Assembly (NCBI GenBank): GCA_023434665.1
Contig: JAEYSM010000043.1
Coordinates: 80,591-144,590 of the forward strand
DNA: 64,000 bases
Source of the DNA: Bacteroidota bacterium
GTDB lineage: Bacteria > Bacteroidota > Bacteroidia > Bacteroidales > Lentimicrobiaceae
Direction of reading: 5' to 3'
The notes below the pieces were generated by a model that was not told where the DNA came from, made no database searches, and saw nothing but the letters and a program-made list of their open reading frames with translations. The position numbers were made by a program, and so were the translations under genes. Each line of letters begins with the position of its first letter. Position 1 is the stretch's first letter. Of this stretch, positions 1 to 8,501 are shown one piece after another.

Positions 1-296
1 ATGCCCTTGTATTCTATCTTTTCTTTGATAGTTCGTAGCCATGCAATGTGACTATAAAGGCCATCAACCGATAAACCAACCAATTTGCAATTCAGAGCAT
101 CAAACTGCGGTTCCATAGTAGCAAAAGTCATGAATTCTGAGGTACAAACAGGAGTAAAGTCTGCAGGGTGGCTAAATAGAATAACCCATTTCCCTTTATA
201 ATCAGAAGGGAAATTTATTTCACCCTGAGTAGTTACTGCTTTAAATTCAGGCGCATTTTCGCCAATACGAGGCATTGAAAATAATTGTTCTTCCAT
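1..296 (-). CDS. peroxiredoxin (5' part, cut by window edge)
   Basis: Thiol peroxidase that reduces hydrogen peroxide and alkyl hydroperoxides in the cytoplasm. The first 98 residues are visible. They carry the universal peroxiredoxin loop HPADFTPVCTSEF with the peroxidatic Cys at about residue 51 and the family Pro and Thr just before it. The short N-terminus (MEEQLFSMPRIGENAPEF) and this loop resemble the Prx6/archaeal-type group of about 210-220 residues, but the C-terminus, which decides between 1-Cys and 2-Cys action, lies outside the window. The ATG at 296 is the natural start because the domain begins almost at once. The NifX-like gene on the same strand ends 29 bases upstream, so the two may be cotranscribed. 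Confidence 0.93.
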   Translation of the reverse strand, partial: MEEQLFSMPRIGENAPEFKAVTTQGEINFPSDYKGKWVILFSHPADFTPVCTSEFMTFATMEPQFDALNCKLVGLSVDGLYSHIAWLRTIKEKIEYKG

Positions 297-325
297 GGTT
301 TCTTGCTTTTAAGATTAGTACTAAG

Positions 326-652
326 TTATTTTCCTTTTTGATTGATCAATTCAATAATTTCTTCTATAGTTCTTTCTGGTTGTTTTAGGATTACCATTTG
401 AATGTTCAGGCTTTCAAGTACAGATTTTATTTTAAATCCATATTCCCCTGAGACGATCATATCAACATTCTTTCCTGCTAAGATTTCAACAGCAGCCAGT
501 CCGGCACCTTCATCCGCGCTTTTTGCTGAATTTGGAAGAAATTCAATCGATCCCGAATCAGTATCATAGATTACAAACCAGGCACATCTTCCAAATCGTT
601 CATCAATGGTTGACTGGAGTGAATTACCTGATGATGTTATCGCAGTTCTCAT
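326..652 (-). CDS. NifX/NifB-type dinitrogenase Fe-Mo cofactor domain protein
   Basis: A 108-residue single-domain protein of the dinitrogenase iron-molybdenum cofactor family. The sequence shows the N-terminal beta-strand MRTAITSSG, the DERFGRCAWFVIYD segment typical of the family, the glycine-rich stretch GAGLAAVEIL and a C-terminal helix. Family members bind Fe-S or FeMo-co-like clusters, but short stand-alone copies are common in organisms without nitrogenase and their role there is unclear. Its ATG overlaps the TGA of the upstream UPF0251 gene (ATGA), so translation is probably coupled. Nothing else nif-like is present, so nitrogen fixation should not be inferred. Confidence 0.85.
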   Translation of the reverse strand: MRTAITSSGNSLQSTIDERFGRCAWFVIYDTDSGSIEFLPNSAKSADEGAGLAAVEILAGKNVDMIVSGEYGFKIKSVLESLNIQMVILKQPERTIEEIIELINQKGK

Positions 653-1095
653 ATTGGTTCTTCAAGTTTATTTGTTAGTGTTTCATCATGATATACCTGA
701 GTCCATTCGCTTCCGCAAAGTGGACATCTGTTTGTTTTTACTTCATTGCTTGATACATTAAAATAGCAACCACAGCTATTACAGGAATGCCAACTGCTAT
801 CGAAATATACTTTGCCTCCTTCTATTATTATTTGTCTTCCTTCGACGAATGCTTTGGCAATTTTCTGTCTGGCTGATGAGTATATTCTAGTGAATGTTGG
901 CCTCGAAACACACATGGTATTTGCAGCTTCAGAGTGATTAAACATGTCGTAATCGCATAATTTCAGAGCCTCATATTCTTCAAAAAGCAAACCAATTGCT
1001 TCTTTTTGATTTTTAGCTATACCGGGCCCATATGGTTGAAATCCTTTTACAGATGGAGGATTCATTAACTTCCTGGGGACTTTTATTCTTGTCAT
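649..1095 (-). CDS. UPF0251 (DUF134) DNA-binding protein with zinc ribbon
   Basis: Predicted DNA-binding protein of 148 residues. I start it at the ATG at 1095 (MTRIKVPRK), the conserved family N-terminus, rather than at a non-ATG start 12 codons upstream. After the family block FQPYGPG comes a helix-turn-helix region (SEAANTMCVSRPTFTRIY), like sigma-70 region 4. A C-terminal zinc-ribbon follows, with two CxxC pairs, CNSC and CPLC. UPF0251 genes often sit beside NifX-like genes, as here with a 4-base overlap. The protein is a good candidate to bind the palindrome just upstream of its own gene, but that is inference. Confidence 0.88.
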   Translation of the reverse strand: MTRIKVPRKLMNPPSVKGFQPYGPGIAKNQKEAIGLLFEEYEALKLCDYDMFNHSEAANTMCVSRPTFTRIYSSARQKIAKAFVEGRQIIIEGGKVYFDSSWHSCNSCGCYFNVSSNEVKTNRCPLCGSEWTQVYHDETLTNKLEEPI

Positions 1096-1115
1096 AATTG
1101 AGTAATAGTTCAGTA

Positions 1116-1123
1116 CAAATATA
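1116..1123 (-). promoter_or_regulatory. candidate -7 box for the UPF0251-NifX operon
   Basis: On the minus strand this reads TATATTTG, matching the Bacteroidota -7 consensus TAnnTTTG. It lies 20 bases upstream of the UPF0251 ATG. No clear TTTG is visible at the -33 spacing, so the call rests on the -7 box alone. Confidence 0.45.
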
Positions 1124-1124
1124 G

Positions 1125-1138
1125 TGAACAATAGTTCA
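1125..1138. promoter_or_regulatory. operator-like palindrome between divergent promoters
   Basis: Perfect 5-base inverted repeat TGAAC-AATA-GTTCA. It lies immediately upstream of the minus-strand -7 box (1116-1123) and in the -33 region of the plus-strand -7 box (1157-1164). Its right part, AATAGTTCA, recurs as a direct repeat at 1104-1112. The position suits a regulator controlling both directions, possibly the adjacent UPF0251 protein. Confidence 0.4.
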
Positions 1139-1156
1139 TAAAGTACATTATTTTAC

Positions 1157-1164
1157 TATTTTTG
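1157..1164 (+). promoter_or_regulatory. candidate -7 box for the thioesterase gene
   Basis: Plus strand TATTTTTG fits TAnnTTTG and ends 16 bases before the thioesterase ATG. The expected -33 region falls on the palindrome at 1125-1138. The surroundings are T-rich, so chance similarity is possible. Confidence 0.35.
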
Positions 1165-1180
1165 TTAAATTTTTTTTCTT

Positions 1181-1543
1181 ATGATCACCCAATACAGGTT
1201 CATTACCCCCGAAATGCTCAATTGCAATGGAACTCTTTTTGGCGGTACCACAATGCAATGGATGGATGAAGTAGCTTTTATTGCTGCAACGCGGATATCG
1301 AGACAAAAGATGGTTACAGTTTCAGTTGACAATCTTAAATTTATCTCACCTATAAAACCCGATTCTTTCGTTGAGATTAGTGCACAACTGCTAAAAGCAG
1401 GTCATGCCAGTCTTAACATAATAGTTGAAGTTTTTGCAGAAGGTATGTATTCTGGTGATAGGGGTCTTTCAGCAAGTGCTGTTTTTAAATTTGCAGCTGT
1501 TGGTGCAGATGATAAACCGTGCCTCATTACTAAATCTCATTAA
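1181..1543 (+). CDS. acyl-CoA thioesterase, hotdog fold
   Basis: Single hotdog-domain protein of 120 residues that probably hydrolyses acyl-CoA to free fatty acid and CoA in the cytoplasm. It has the YciA/BACH-type signature NGTLFGGTTMQWMDE around residues 16-30. The conserved Gly-Gly and the following acidic residue (Asp29) are those usually placed in the active site. Family members usually work as dimers of trimers. It is transcribed away from the UPF0251-NifX operon and converges on msrA. The substrate cannot be deduced. Confidence 0.86.
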   Translation: MITQYRFITPEMLNCNGTLFGGTTMQWMDEVAFIAATRISRQKMVTVSVDNLKFISPIKPDSFVEISAQLLKAGHASLNIIVEVFAEGMYSGDRGLSASAVFKFAAVGADDKPCLITKSH

Positions 1544-1565
1544 GCTGATTGTATAGGCATCAGTA

Positions 1566-1587
1566 GTTCGAGTCCCTTCATCCGCAC
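1566..1587 (+). other. tRNA 3'-end-like fragment (possible integration scar)
   Basis: The stretch GTTCGAGTCCCTTCATCC followed by GCAC looks like the T-loop, 3' acceptor strand and discriminator of a tRNA, most like tRNA-Leu genes ending in CATCCGCA. The T-stem does not pair (only its ends match), and no acceptor 5' strand, D-arm or anticodon arm precedes it, because the thioesterase gene occupies that space. It is not a functional tRNA. It could be a remnant attachment site or a chance match. Confidence 0.3.
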
Positions 1588-1612
1588 ACGGCGAGGTGAA
1601 AAGTCCGGTTTG

Positions 1613-2266
1613 TTATTTCTTTATTTTATCCTTAAAGACCTGGCGAATTTTATCAACTTTTGGTTGAATGACAAAAGTACAGTATGGTGCATTTTTATTA
1701 TTATTGTAGTAATTGACATGGTAATCCTCTGCGGGATAAAATTTCTCAAGGGCTGTGATTTCAGTTACTACCTGTTTTTCAAAAGCATTCGCTTCATTTA
1801 GTTTCTGCTTGTACTGTTCGGCAATCTCTTTCTGCTTTTCGTCATGATAGAAGATGACTGATCTGTATTGGGTTCCAACATCAGCTCCCTGTCGGTTAAG
1901 CGTAGTGGGGTCATGCGACTTCCAGAAAACCTCCAGTAAATCAGCAAAACTGATTATATCGGGATTATAGATTATTTGTGTGACTTCAGCATGACCTGTC
2001 GCACCTGATGATACCTGTTCATAAGTTGGATTTGGCCTCTTACCTCCTGAATATCCCGGCTTGACTGATATTACACCTTCAAGTTGTTGAAAAACTGCTT
2101 CGGTGCACCAAAAGCAACCTGATCCAAATGTCGCAACTTCTTGTTTCGCTTGTTCCATTTTTGTATTGTTGGTAGTAGTCTGACCGTCATTGTTCGTATT
2201 CTGGGAGCACGCAACGATGCCGCCAAAAAACAATACCGTCAGTGTAATATATTTTATGGAGTTCAT
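1613..2266 (-). CDS. msrA: peptide methionine sulfoxide reductase MsrA, lipoprotein form
   Basis: Reduces methionine-S-sulfoxide in proteins. The 217-residue product begins with a lipoprotein signal ending in GGIVAC, with the lipidated Cys at about residue 20, and a low-complexity Asn/Thr linker. The MsrA domain follows, with the active site GCFWCTE (catalytic Cys about 51). The rest matches the family: PGYSGG, GHAEV, the FWKSHDPTTLNRQGADVG block and the YHVNYY region. The lipidation signal implies an envelope location, protecting exported proteins, unlike cytoplasmic MsrA. No MsrB domain is fused. It is monocistronic and convergent with the thioesterase. Confidence 0.96.
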   Translation of the reverse strand: MNSIKYITLTVLFFGGIVACSQNTNNDGQTTTNNTKMEQAKQEVATFGSGCFWCTEAVFQQLEGVISVKPGYSGGKRPNPTYEQVSSGATGHAEVTQIIYNPDIISFADLLEVFWKSHDPTTLNRQGADVGTQYRSVIFYHDEKQKEIAEQYKQKLNEANAFEKQVVTEITALEKFYPAEDYHVNYYNNNKNAPYCTFVIQPKVDKIRQVFKDKIKK

Positions 2267-2428
2267 GTTAGTAGCTAATTAACAGAGATTTATATATCAT
2301 GTTCAAGTGAAGAATGATTAAAATGAAACGTAGTATCTGCTCATAAATTACAAAAGTCAATAACAAATAGGGATTAGCTTGGTTATTTTAGTATTTTCGT
2401 TAAAATAATTCCCGACCAATAAGGAAAT

Positions 2429-4318
2429 ATGAGACTAAGGCTATTTGCGTTCATTATAAGTATATTGTCTTTTTACCAGTTATCAGGACAGATTAGTGAG
2501 GGTGGATTCCCACCTGATTATTATGCCCGCGCCTCACAGGAATCTGAAATCTTTGAATTACAAGCACCGGATTATGAACTTCTTAAAAGACAAGATGACT
2601 CCATCAGCATGATAGGTGAACCTGAACGGGTTGGTATCCTGATCAATACTGATATTAGTCCTTCGGATACAGGCAAGTGGGTTACTACAAGTGAATATGG
2701 TATTTATTCATGGTCGCTTAATATTAAAGTGAAATCTGCTACCGGTCTTGCATTTTATTTCAGTGAGTTCCAATTGGCTTCTGATGATAAGCTCTTTTTG
2801 TATTCAGAAGATCGGAGACATCTTATAGGAGCATTCACCGAAAAAAATAATAAACCGCATGGTCTGTTCTCGACTGAAATTGTGATGGGGGAGTCGGTGA
2901 TCATTGAGCTTGTTACCTCGGATATGTATTCTCCGGTTAGGAAGTTCAGAATTTCGGATATACTTGTTTCCTATAAACCAATGGAATTCTCACTGCTTGA
3001 TGGCTCGAGGGTTTTGCGGGCTTCTGATCCCTGTGAAGTTAATATCAAGTGCGAAGAGGGGTCTGACTGGCTAGACCAGGCCAATGGAGTAGTAAGAATA
3101 ATGGTTAGAAATAATCAAGTTGCATATTGGTGTACTGGTTCAATTATGAATAATACTGCTCTGGATTTCAGGCCGTTGATACTCACGGCTGATCATTGTG
3201 CACTTTCTAATGGGATATATTCCTCAGCATCCGATGTTGCACAATGGGTATTTTATTTTAAACATGAATCTGTTTCATGTACAAACAATAATCCAACCGG
3301 CACAAGAAGTATGACAGGTGCTGTTAAGTTGGCTTCCAGTCATTCATTTGCATATGATGGAAGTGATTTTTACTTACTTGAATTGTTTGAAAATATTCCC
3401 AACGACTATCAGCCATATTTTCAGGGATGGAATGCATTAAGTGAACTGAGTGATAACGGAGTGTCAATACATCATCCGGCCGGTGATGTTAAAAAGATAA
3501 GTACATACAATACAGGGTTGGAGATAACACAATGGGGTGATACTCCCGGGTCTCATTACCTTGTTCACTGGAGTTCAACACCAAACGGTTGGGGTGTGAC
3601 TGAAGGGGGTTCTTCAGGAGCACCATTGTTCAATTCCTCAAAGCAGATTATAGGGCAATTAACCGGTGGTGAGTCAGATTGCTCTAATACCTTAGGTCCT
3701 GATTATTTTGGTCGTGTTTCTTATTCATGGGAAAGTAATGGCACGCACGATTCGCTAAAACTTGCACCATGGCTCGATCCATTATTAAGTGGATTGAGAG
3801 TCATGCAAGGGACTTATAATACTAAAGTAGCACTTGCACAGTTTGTGGCTGACGAGAATGTGATTCCTGTGAACTCATATGTGAATTTCAGCGACCTGAG
3901 CGTTAATTCTCCCACATCATGGAGATGGCATTTCGAAGGGGGTACACCTTCCCAATTAGATACGCAGACTCCTGAAAAGATCTATTACGACAAATTAGGA
4001 ACTTATGATGTGATGCTCGTAGTTACAAATGAGTTTGGAACTGATACAACATTGTTGGAAGATTATATCAGGGTTGTTCCTGTGGTTTATCCCAATCCCA
4101 CACGCAACAAGATCAATATTTTGTTTGGAGATGATCCTGGTCCTCACCAGATAATGATAATGAATTCTTTAGGAAAAGTAGTTTCGCAATTTGAACTATC
4201 TGGAATAACTCACGCACACGAGTTTTCTTTCCTGGGAATGCCTGCAGGCCTCTACATCATTAAAGTAAAATCACCTGCTACAGAAGAGAATTACAAAGTA
4301 TTGTTCTCACCACTATAG
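2429..4318 (+). CDS. secreted trypsin-like serine protease with PKD and T9SS sorting domain
   Basis: Predicted extracellular endopeptidase of 629 residues. It has a signal peptide (about 1-21), an N-terminal beta-rich region, and a chymotrypsin-fold domain with His256 in LTADHC, Asp313 in GSDFYLLEL and Ser396 in GGSSGAP, so the triad is intact. Several Cys (about 202, 207, 235, 257, 284, 418) could form disulfides. The layout resembles lysyl endopeptidase-type (S1) enzymes, but specificity cannot be read here. A PKD domain follows (about 470-547), then a type IX C-terminal sorting domain beginning VVYPNPTRN and ending with a GLYIIKV strand. It should cross the outer membrane by T9SS and be anchored or released. 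It stands alone. Confidence 0.9.
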   Translation: MRLRLFAFIISILSFYQLSGQISEGGFPPDYYARASQESEIFELQAPDYELLKRQDDSISMIGEPERVGILINTDISPSDTGKWVTTSEYGIYSWSLNIKVKSATGLAFYFSEFQLASDDKLFLYSEDRRHLIGAFTEKNNKPHGLFSTEIVMGESVIIELVTSDMYSPVRKFRISDILVSYKPMEFSLLDGSRVLRASDPCEVNIKCEEGSDWLDQANGVVRIMVRNNQVAYWCTGSIMNNTALDFRPLILTADHCALSNGIYSSASDVAQWVFYFKHESVSCTNNNPTGTRSMTGAVKLASSHSFAYDGSDFYLLELFENIPNDYQPYFQGWNALSELSDNGVSIHHPAGDVKKISTYNTGLEITQWGDTPGSHYLVHWSSTPNGWGVTEGGSSGAPLFNSSKQIIGQLTGGESDCSNTLGPDYFGRVSYSWESNGTHDSLKLAPWLDPLLSGLRVMQGTYNTKVALAQFVADENVIPVNSYVNFSDLSVNSPTSWRWHFEGGTPSQLDTQTPEKIYYDKLGTYDVMLVVTNEFGTDTTLLEDYIRVVPVVYPNPTRNKINILFGDDPGPHQIMIMNSLGKVVSQFELSGITHAHEFSFLGMPAGLYIIKVKSPATEENYKVLFSPL

Positions 4319-4334
4319 CCCGGTGTTTTTTTTT
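4308..4334 (+). terminator. weak terminator of the protease gene
   Basis: A short CACC/GGTG stem spanning the stop codon is followed by nine T residues. The stem is only four pairs, so support is weak. Just beyond it, TCAATAATA (4360-4368) is inverted at 4393-4401 around a 24-base loop, a second candidate structure between the convergent protease and ddl genes. Confidence 0.3.
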
Positions 4335-4437
4335 AACTCTGCTTGCGAACAGAGCTTTCTCAATAATAAACTGTCCCCTATAAGTCTGGAACTATTATTG
4401 AATGGGCTGAATAATTACAATCTGAGAAAATGACTAA

Positions 4438-5436
4438 TTAGTAATATTTTATGGTTTCATCAATTACCTGAGTAAAAAGCTCTTTGAGGCCTAGTCCCAT
4501 TTCAGCTGCTTGTTTAGGAACAATGCTTGCTTCTGATAATCCCGGAATGGTATTTACTTCAAGGAAATAGAACTGTGAAGGGCGTTCAGGTGTTTCGGGA
4601 GTAAGTATATAATCGAACCTTACTATTCCTCTGCAGTTGAGTTTGCGGTACAATATCAGCGAAATACTCTTACACTCATCAGTAAGCATTTCACTAATTC
4701 TTGCAGGGGTTATCTCATTTGAGAATCCTGCAGTATATTTTGCTTCGTAATCGAAGAATTCATTAACGCTCACAATTTCCGTCAGAGGCAACACCACCAT
4801 CTTTTGATCTTTCTCGAAAATCCCACAGGTGATTTCGATTCCGGGTATAAATTCCTGGACAAGTACTTCATCATCAAAAGCAAAAGCATTGTCAAGAGCC
4901 GGTTTTAATTCCTCAGGCACATGCACTTTCGAAATTCCGACGCTTGATCCATTGCAATTTGGCTTTACAAAGCATGGCAGACTGATGAACTCAATGATAT
5001 GGGATAAGTTTAGGGTATCACGCTTATGAAGATAGAGGGTCTTTGCTGCATTAAATCCCCACCCCTTAATCAGTTCATTTGTAAGATATTTATTAAAAGT
5101 AAGGGCTGAAGTGGTCCTGCCACATGTATTATAAGGAACGCCCATCATATCGAGATATCCCTGAAGTTTGCCATCTTCACCCGGCGTGCCGTGGATGCCA
5201 ATAAAAGCTGCATCAAACTTTATTTTTTCGTTTGGAAGACGTAGAGTAAAATCATTCTTGTCAATTTCATAAGGAGTACTTCCTTCAAGATACAACCATC
5301 TGTCTTCAGTGATATTTATCTGATAAACATTAAATTGTTCTGCATCGAGGTTCGCGGCAATAACCCTTCCGCTACTAACAGAAATTTCATATTCCTTTGA
5401 ATAACCGCCTGTTAACAGTGCTATATTTTTTTTCAT
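4438..5436 (-). CDS. ddl: D-alanine--D-alanine ligase
   Basis: Cytoplasmic ATP-grasp ligase that joins two D-alanines for the peptidoglycan stem peptide. Its 332 residues match the family length. Seen are the N-terminal LLTGGYSKEYEISVSSG, the IHGTPGEDGKLQGYLD segment, the ATP-binding FVKPNCNGSSVGISKV, and the C-terminal metal and substrate motif EVNTIPGLSEASIVPKQ. It is transcribed away from the PASTA-domain gene; both relate to cell-wall synthesis, and this neighbourhood (ddl, PASTA, rluD) recurs in Bacteroidota. The start at 5436 fits, since residue 4 begins the first beta strand. Confidence 0.97.
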   Translation of the reverse strand: MKKNIALLTGGYSKEYEISVSSGRVIAANLDAEQFNVYQINITEDRWLYLEGSTPYEIDKNDFTLRLPNEKIKFDAAFIGIHGTPGEDGKLQGYLDMMGVPYNTCGRTTSALTFNKYLTNELIKGWGFNAAKTLYLHKRDTLNLSHIIEFISLPCFVKPNCNGSSVGISKVHVPEELKPALDNAFAFDDEVLVQEFIPGIEITCGIFEKDQKMVVLPLTEIVSVNEFFDYEAKYTAGFSNEITPARISEMLTDECKSISLILYRKLNCRGIVRFDYILTPETPERPSQFYFLEVNTIPGLSEASIVPKQAAEMGLGLKELFTQVIDETIKYY

Positions 5437-5617
5437 TTTGACAGATGATTTGACTGCAAAAATACAAGAAAAACAGCCGACAGGATACTGTTCTTATGGC
5501 CCTTTCAAAATTGTTTATATTTGCATGTCAAACAATAAATGACAACTCAAATAAGTTATTGGGAAGTGCTGAATAAAAAGTGCATTTCTTAGCCGTAAAT
5601 CATGCAACTATAGTATC

Positions 5618-6445
5618 ATGAATTTCATTGAATTCATAAAAACCAGGATATTTCTCCGCCATTTAATTTTATCAATAATACTTTCAGCAGTTTTAATTGC
5701 CTTTATTCTTGGAATGCTAAAATGGTACACCCACCATGGTGAATCCTATAAAGTGCCTTCACTTGTTGGCCTTACCCCTGAGCAAATAGATCAACTGACA
5801 ACGATTGACAATTTTGAAGTTTTGATCATTGATTCGGTGTTTGATTCCCGGCAACCAAGAGGAACAGTACTTATACAGGATCCTGTTCCAGGCACTTATG
5901 TAAAGAAAGACAGAAAGGTATATCTCACCACGGTAGCTGTGCTTCCTGAAAGAATAAGTATGCCAAATCTGGTTGATTTAACACTCCGTCAGGCGAAAGC
6001 CACAATAGAAACTTACGGACTAAGGCTTGGAGAAGTTAATTATGTACCGGATATTGCTGCAAATGCAGTGCTTGCACAATTTTATAAAGGCAGGGAGGTC
6101 GAAGCAGGCTTTGAATTGCTCAAGGGTTCTGTTATTGATTTAAGAGTGGGGCAGGAGATGGGCAATGGAAAATATCAGGTCCCCTTTGTCGTTGGCAAAA
6201 CCCGTGAAGAAGCTGAAGCCATTCTACGAAAATTCTATTTTGTGATAGGTGATGAATCTTTCGAGGATAATGCCAATCCTGAAACTGCCAGGGTTTATTC
6301 TCAATCCCCTTCTGCTGATCAGGGCGAATTCTTAAATCCGGGGCAGCCTGTTAATTTAATTTATAGGGATCCTGAGAAGTTTGACTTTGATGAGTACCTT
6401 GAATCTCTTCAAAATAAAGAGGAATCAAATGAAATTATTGAATAA
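5618..6445 (+). CDS. PASTA-domain membrane protein
   Basis: A 275-residue protein with a short cytoplasmic N-terminus, one transmembrane helix (about 13-37) and three PASTA repeats outside the membrane. These begin around YKVPSLVGLT, ISMPNLVDLTLRQAKATIE and YQVPFVVGKTREEAEAIL, and the tail is acidic. PASTA domains bind uncrosslinked peptidoglycan or muropeptides in PBPs and Ser/Thr kinases. Here there is neither a kinase nor a transpeptidase domain, so it is probably a wall-sensing or scaffold protein. A TATATTTG box at 5516-5523 could be its -7 element. The T9SS cargo gene starts 44 bases downstream. Confidence 0.9.
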   Translation: MNFIEFIKTRIFLRHLILSIILSAVLIAFILGMLKWYTHHGESYKVPSLVGLTPEQIDQLTTIDNFEVLIIDSVFDSRQPRGTVLIQDPVPGTYVKKDRKVYLTTVAVLPERISMPNLVDLTLRQAKATIETYGLRLGEVNYVPDIAANAVLAQFYKGREVEAGFELLKGSVIDLRVGQEMGNGKYQVPFVVGKTREEAEAILRKFYFVIGDESFEDNANPETARVYSQSPSADQGEFLNPGQPVNLIYRDPEKFDFDEYLESLQNKEESNEIIE

Positions 6446-6489
6446 TTTAGTGTATTGATTGTTAGATAAAGACACATAAAGACATATAG

Positions 6490-8499
6490 ATGAGAATTCT
6501 TTGGGCAATTTTCTTAATAACCTTTATTTCTTATTCCGCTGTCGCGCAAGAAAGGGTCACGGGTATTATTGTAAATCCAGCTGTTAAAAATGCCGTAAAA
6601 ACTACAAAGTCGGTCCGGCTACAGACTACCGGTTTACAATTACCTTTCTTTGATGATTTCAGTAATGTAAAATCCGTTTTTCCTGACCAAAACCACTGGT
6701 CGGATAATTATGTTTTCATTAATGAAGAGTACCCTGTAATGCCTCCCACAGTTGGAGTGGCTACTTTTGATGCTATCGACAACCAGGGGCAGTTATATGG
6801 TCACGCCAATCCATTTGGATTTGGAGCTGATACGCTTACCTCCCATGAAATACGGCTCGACTCAATCACCACAGGCACTCCCCGTAAATTAGTGCCAGCC
6901 GATTCCATATATTTTAGTTTCTTCTACCAGCCACAGGGATTTGGGAATGCACCTGCTGCAAGAGATTCATTAGTGCTCGAATTTCTGGCTCCCGATGAAA
7001 GTCTTATTACCATCAATCCTGCCGACACTGTAATTACAGGAACTGACACTCTATATATACCTGCTGATACTATTATACAGGAGAACTGGGTAAATATGTG
7101 GAGTTCAAGAGGTTATACCTTGCAAACATTCCTTAACGAAGGGAACAGGGAGTTTATGCAAATATTAGTGCCCATAACCGATAGTGCCCGTTTCTTCAAG
7201 CCAAATTTCCGATTCAGATTCAGGGGCTACGCCAGTCTTGCAGATGCAACCCTTCCTGACTGGCAGAGTAATGGCAGTCAGTGGAATATTGATTATATCT
7301 ACCTCGATATTGATAGAACAGTTAATGACACTACCCATGCCGATGTGGCCTTTGCAGACAAGGCACCCAATATGCTTTCACGATATACCTCCATGCCTTA
7401 CATCCAGTACAGGTCGAACTTTGTAAATGAAATGGCTGATAATATTGATATTAAAATCACGAATCTGGATGACGTATCCTACAATGCATCATACAGATAT
7501 GAAGTGACCGATGACCTGAACCGACTGATTAATGTGTATGATGCAGGGAATTATTTTGTAGCACCTTTTTCTACAAGTGGTTATGTTACTGAGCCCTCAT
7601 TTGCAAGACCGCCGGTTAATTTCGTTTATCCTATCAATAATCCTGAGCCTGTTACCTTTACAACAACTCATATTCTTAACACAGAAGCCAACCTGGGCAG
7701 GAGACAAAACGACACCATAAGATTTAAGCAGGTATTCAGCAATTATCTGGCTTATGATGATGGGACTGCAGAAGCAGGATATGGAATTACACCGTCCGGT
7801 GCACAAGTGGCCATCAAGTTCCAGCTCAACAGGTCTGATTCATTATTTGGGGCCAACATCTTCTTCAATCAAACGCTCACTCAAGGAAATGTTCAGAATT
7901 TTTATCTGAATGTGTGGAATGACTATTTCGGGAAACCAGGTGATCTTATATACTCCAGGTTCGGATATCAACCCGTAATAGAGGACAGCCTGAACAAGTT
8001 TTTCTTTTACAGGCTCGATAGTGCCATCATGATTGAGCCGGGAAGATTTCCCAACAGAATCTTTTACATTGGCTGGGAGCAGGCAACTGATAACATGCTG
8101 AATATCGGATTTGACAAGAATAACTCAGCTCAACAATATTTATACTTCCGCACCTTTGGTAACACCTGGAATTCAAGTCAGTATGAAGGTGCTGTGATGA
8201 TTAGACCGGTTATTGGTACTGAAACGCCACTTTCTTTAGAAGAGAAAGCAGTAGGAAAGGAGTTTTCTGTTTATCCTAATCCGGCTACAACACCGAATAT
8301 TAAGGTATCCTCAACCATCAAGTCTTCGGATTTCCATAATTACTTGTTGACGATTGTCTCTTCTGAAGGAAGGATAGTGATGGAAATGCCATTAACCAAC
8401 GAACTCAACATTGGCAATCTGACCAAAGGATTCTACATGATTATGCTCAGAGATGGAAATCGTACGCTGGCAGTTGAAAAACTTATCGTCAATTTTTAA
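6490..8499 (+). CDS. secreted protein with type IX sorting domain
   Basis: A 669-residue exported protein with a signal peptide (about 1-19, ending SAVAQ). The long beta-rich body shows no enzyme motif I recognise, and the C-terminus is a T9SS sorting domain (from about 590, FSVYPNPATTPN, ending in a GFYMIMLRDG strand). The family is widespread in Bacteroidota between PASTA and rluD genes, and its function is unknown. Asp/Thr-rich stretches (for example TDTLYIPADT) suggest calcium-binding beta structure. It is probably exported and attached to the cell surface. The rluD start follows after two bases, so the genes are almost certainly in one operon. Confidence 0.85.
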   Translation: MRILWAIFLITFISYSAVAQERVTGIIVNPAVKNAVKTTKSVRLQTTGLQLPFFDDFSNVKSVFPDQNHWSDNYVFINEEYPVMPPTVGVATFDAIDNQGQLYGHANPFGFGADTLTSHEIRLDSITTGTPRKLVPADSIYFSFFYQPQGFGNAPAARDSLVLEFLAPDESLITINPADTVITGTDTLYIPADTIIQENWVNMWSSRGYTLQTFLNEGNREFMQILVPITDSARFFKPNFRFRFRGYASLADATLPDWQSNGSQWNIDYIYLDIDRTVNDTTHADVAFADKAPNMLSRYTSMPYIQYRSNFVNEMADNIDIKITNLDDVSYNASYRYEVTDDLNRLINVYDAGNYFVAPFSTSGYVTEPSFARPPVNFVYPINNPEPVTFTTTHILNTEANLGRRQNDTIRFKQVFSNYLAYDDGTAEAGYGITPSGAQVAIKFQLNRSDSLFGANIFFNQTLTQGNVQNFYLNVWNDYFGKPGDLIYSRFGYQPVIEDSLNKFFFYRLDSAIMIEPGRFPNRIFYIGWEQATDNMLNIGFDKNNSAQQYLYFRTFGNTWNSSQYEGAVMIRPVIGTETPLSLEEKAVGKEFSVYPNPATTPNIKVSSTIKSSDFHNYLLTIVSSEGRIVMEMPLTNELNIGNLTKGFYMIMLRDGNRTLAVEKLIVNF

Positions 8500-8501
8500 G
8501 A

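Noticed and set aside
326..652. Evidence for nitrogen fixation
   Set aside because: A single NifX-like domain protein occurs widely in non-diazotrophs and no nitrogenase gene is in the window.
1544..1612. Possible complete tRNA gene
   Set aside because: Only the T-loop and acceptor 3' strand resemble a tRNA. The T-stem does not pair and no 5' half exists, since the space is coding.
1610..1801. Short hydrophobic plus-strand frame opposite the 3' end of msrA
   Set aside because: It is antisense to conserved MsrA residues; hydrophobicity comes from the reversed codons.
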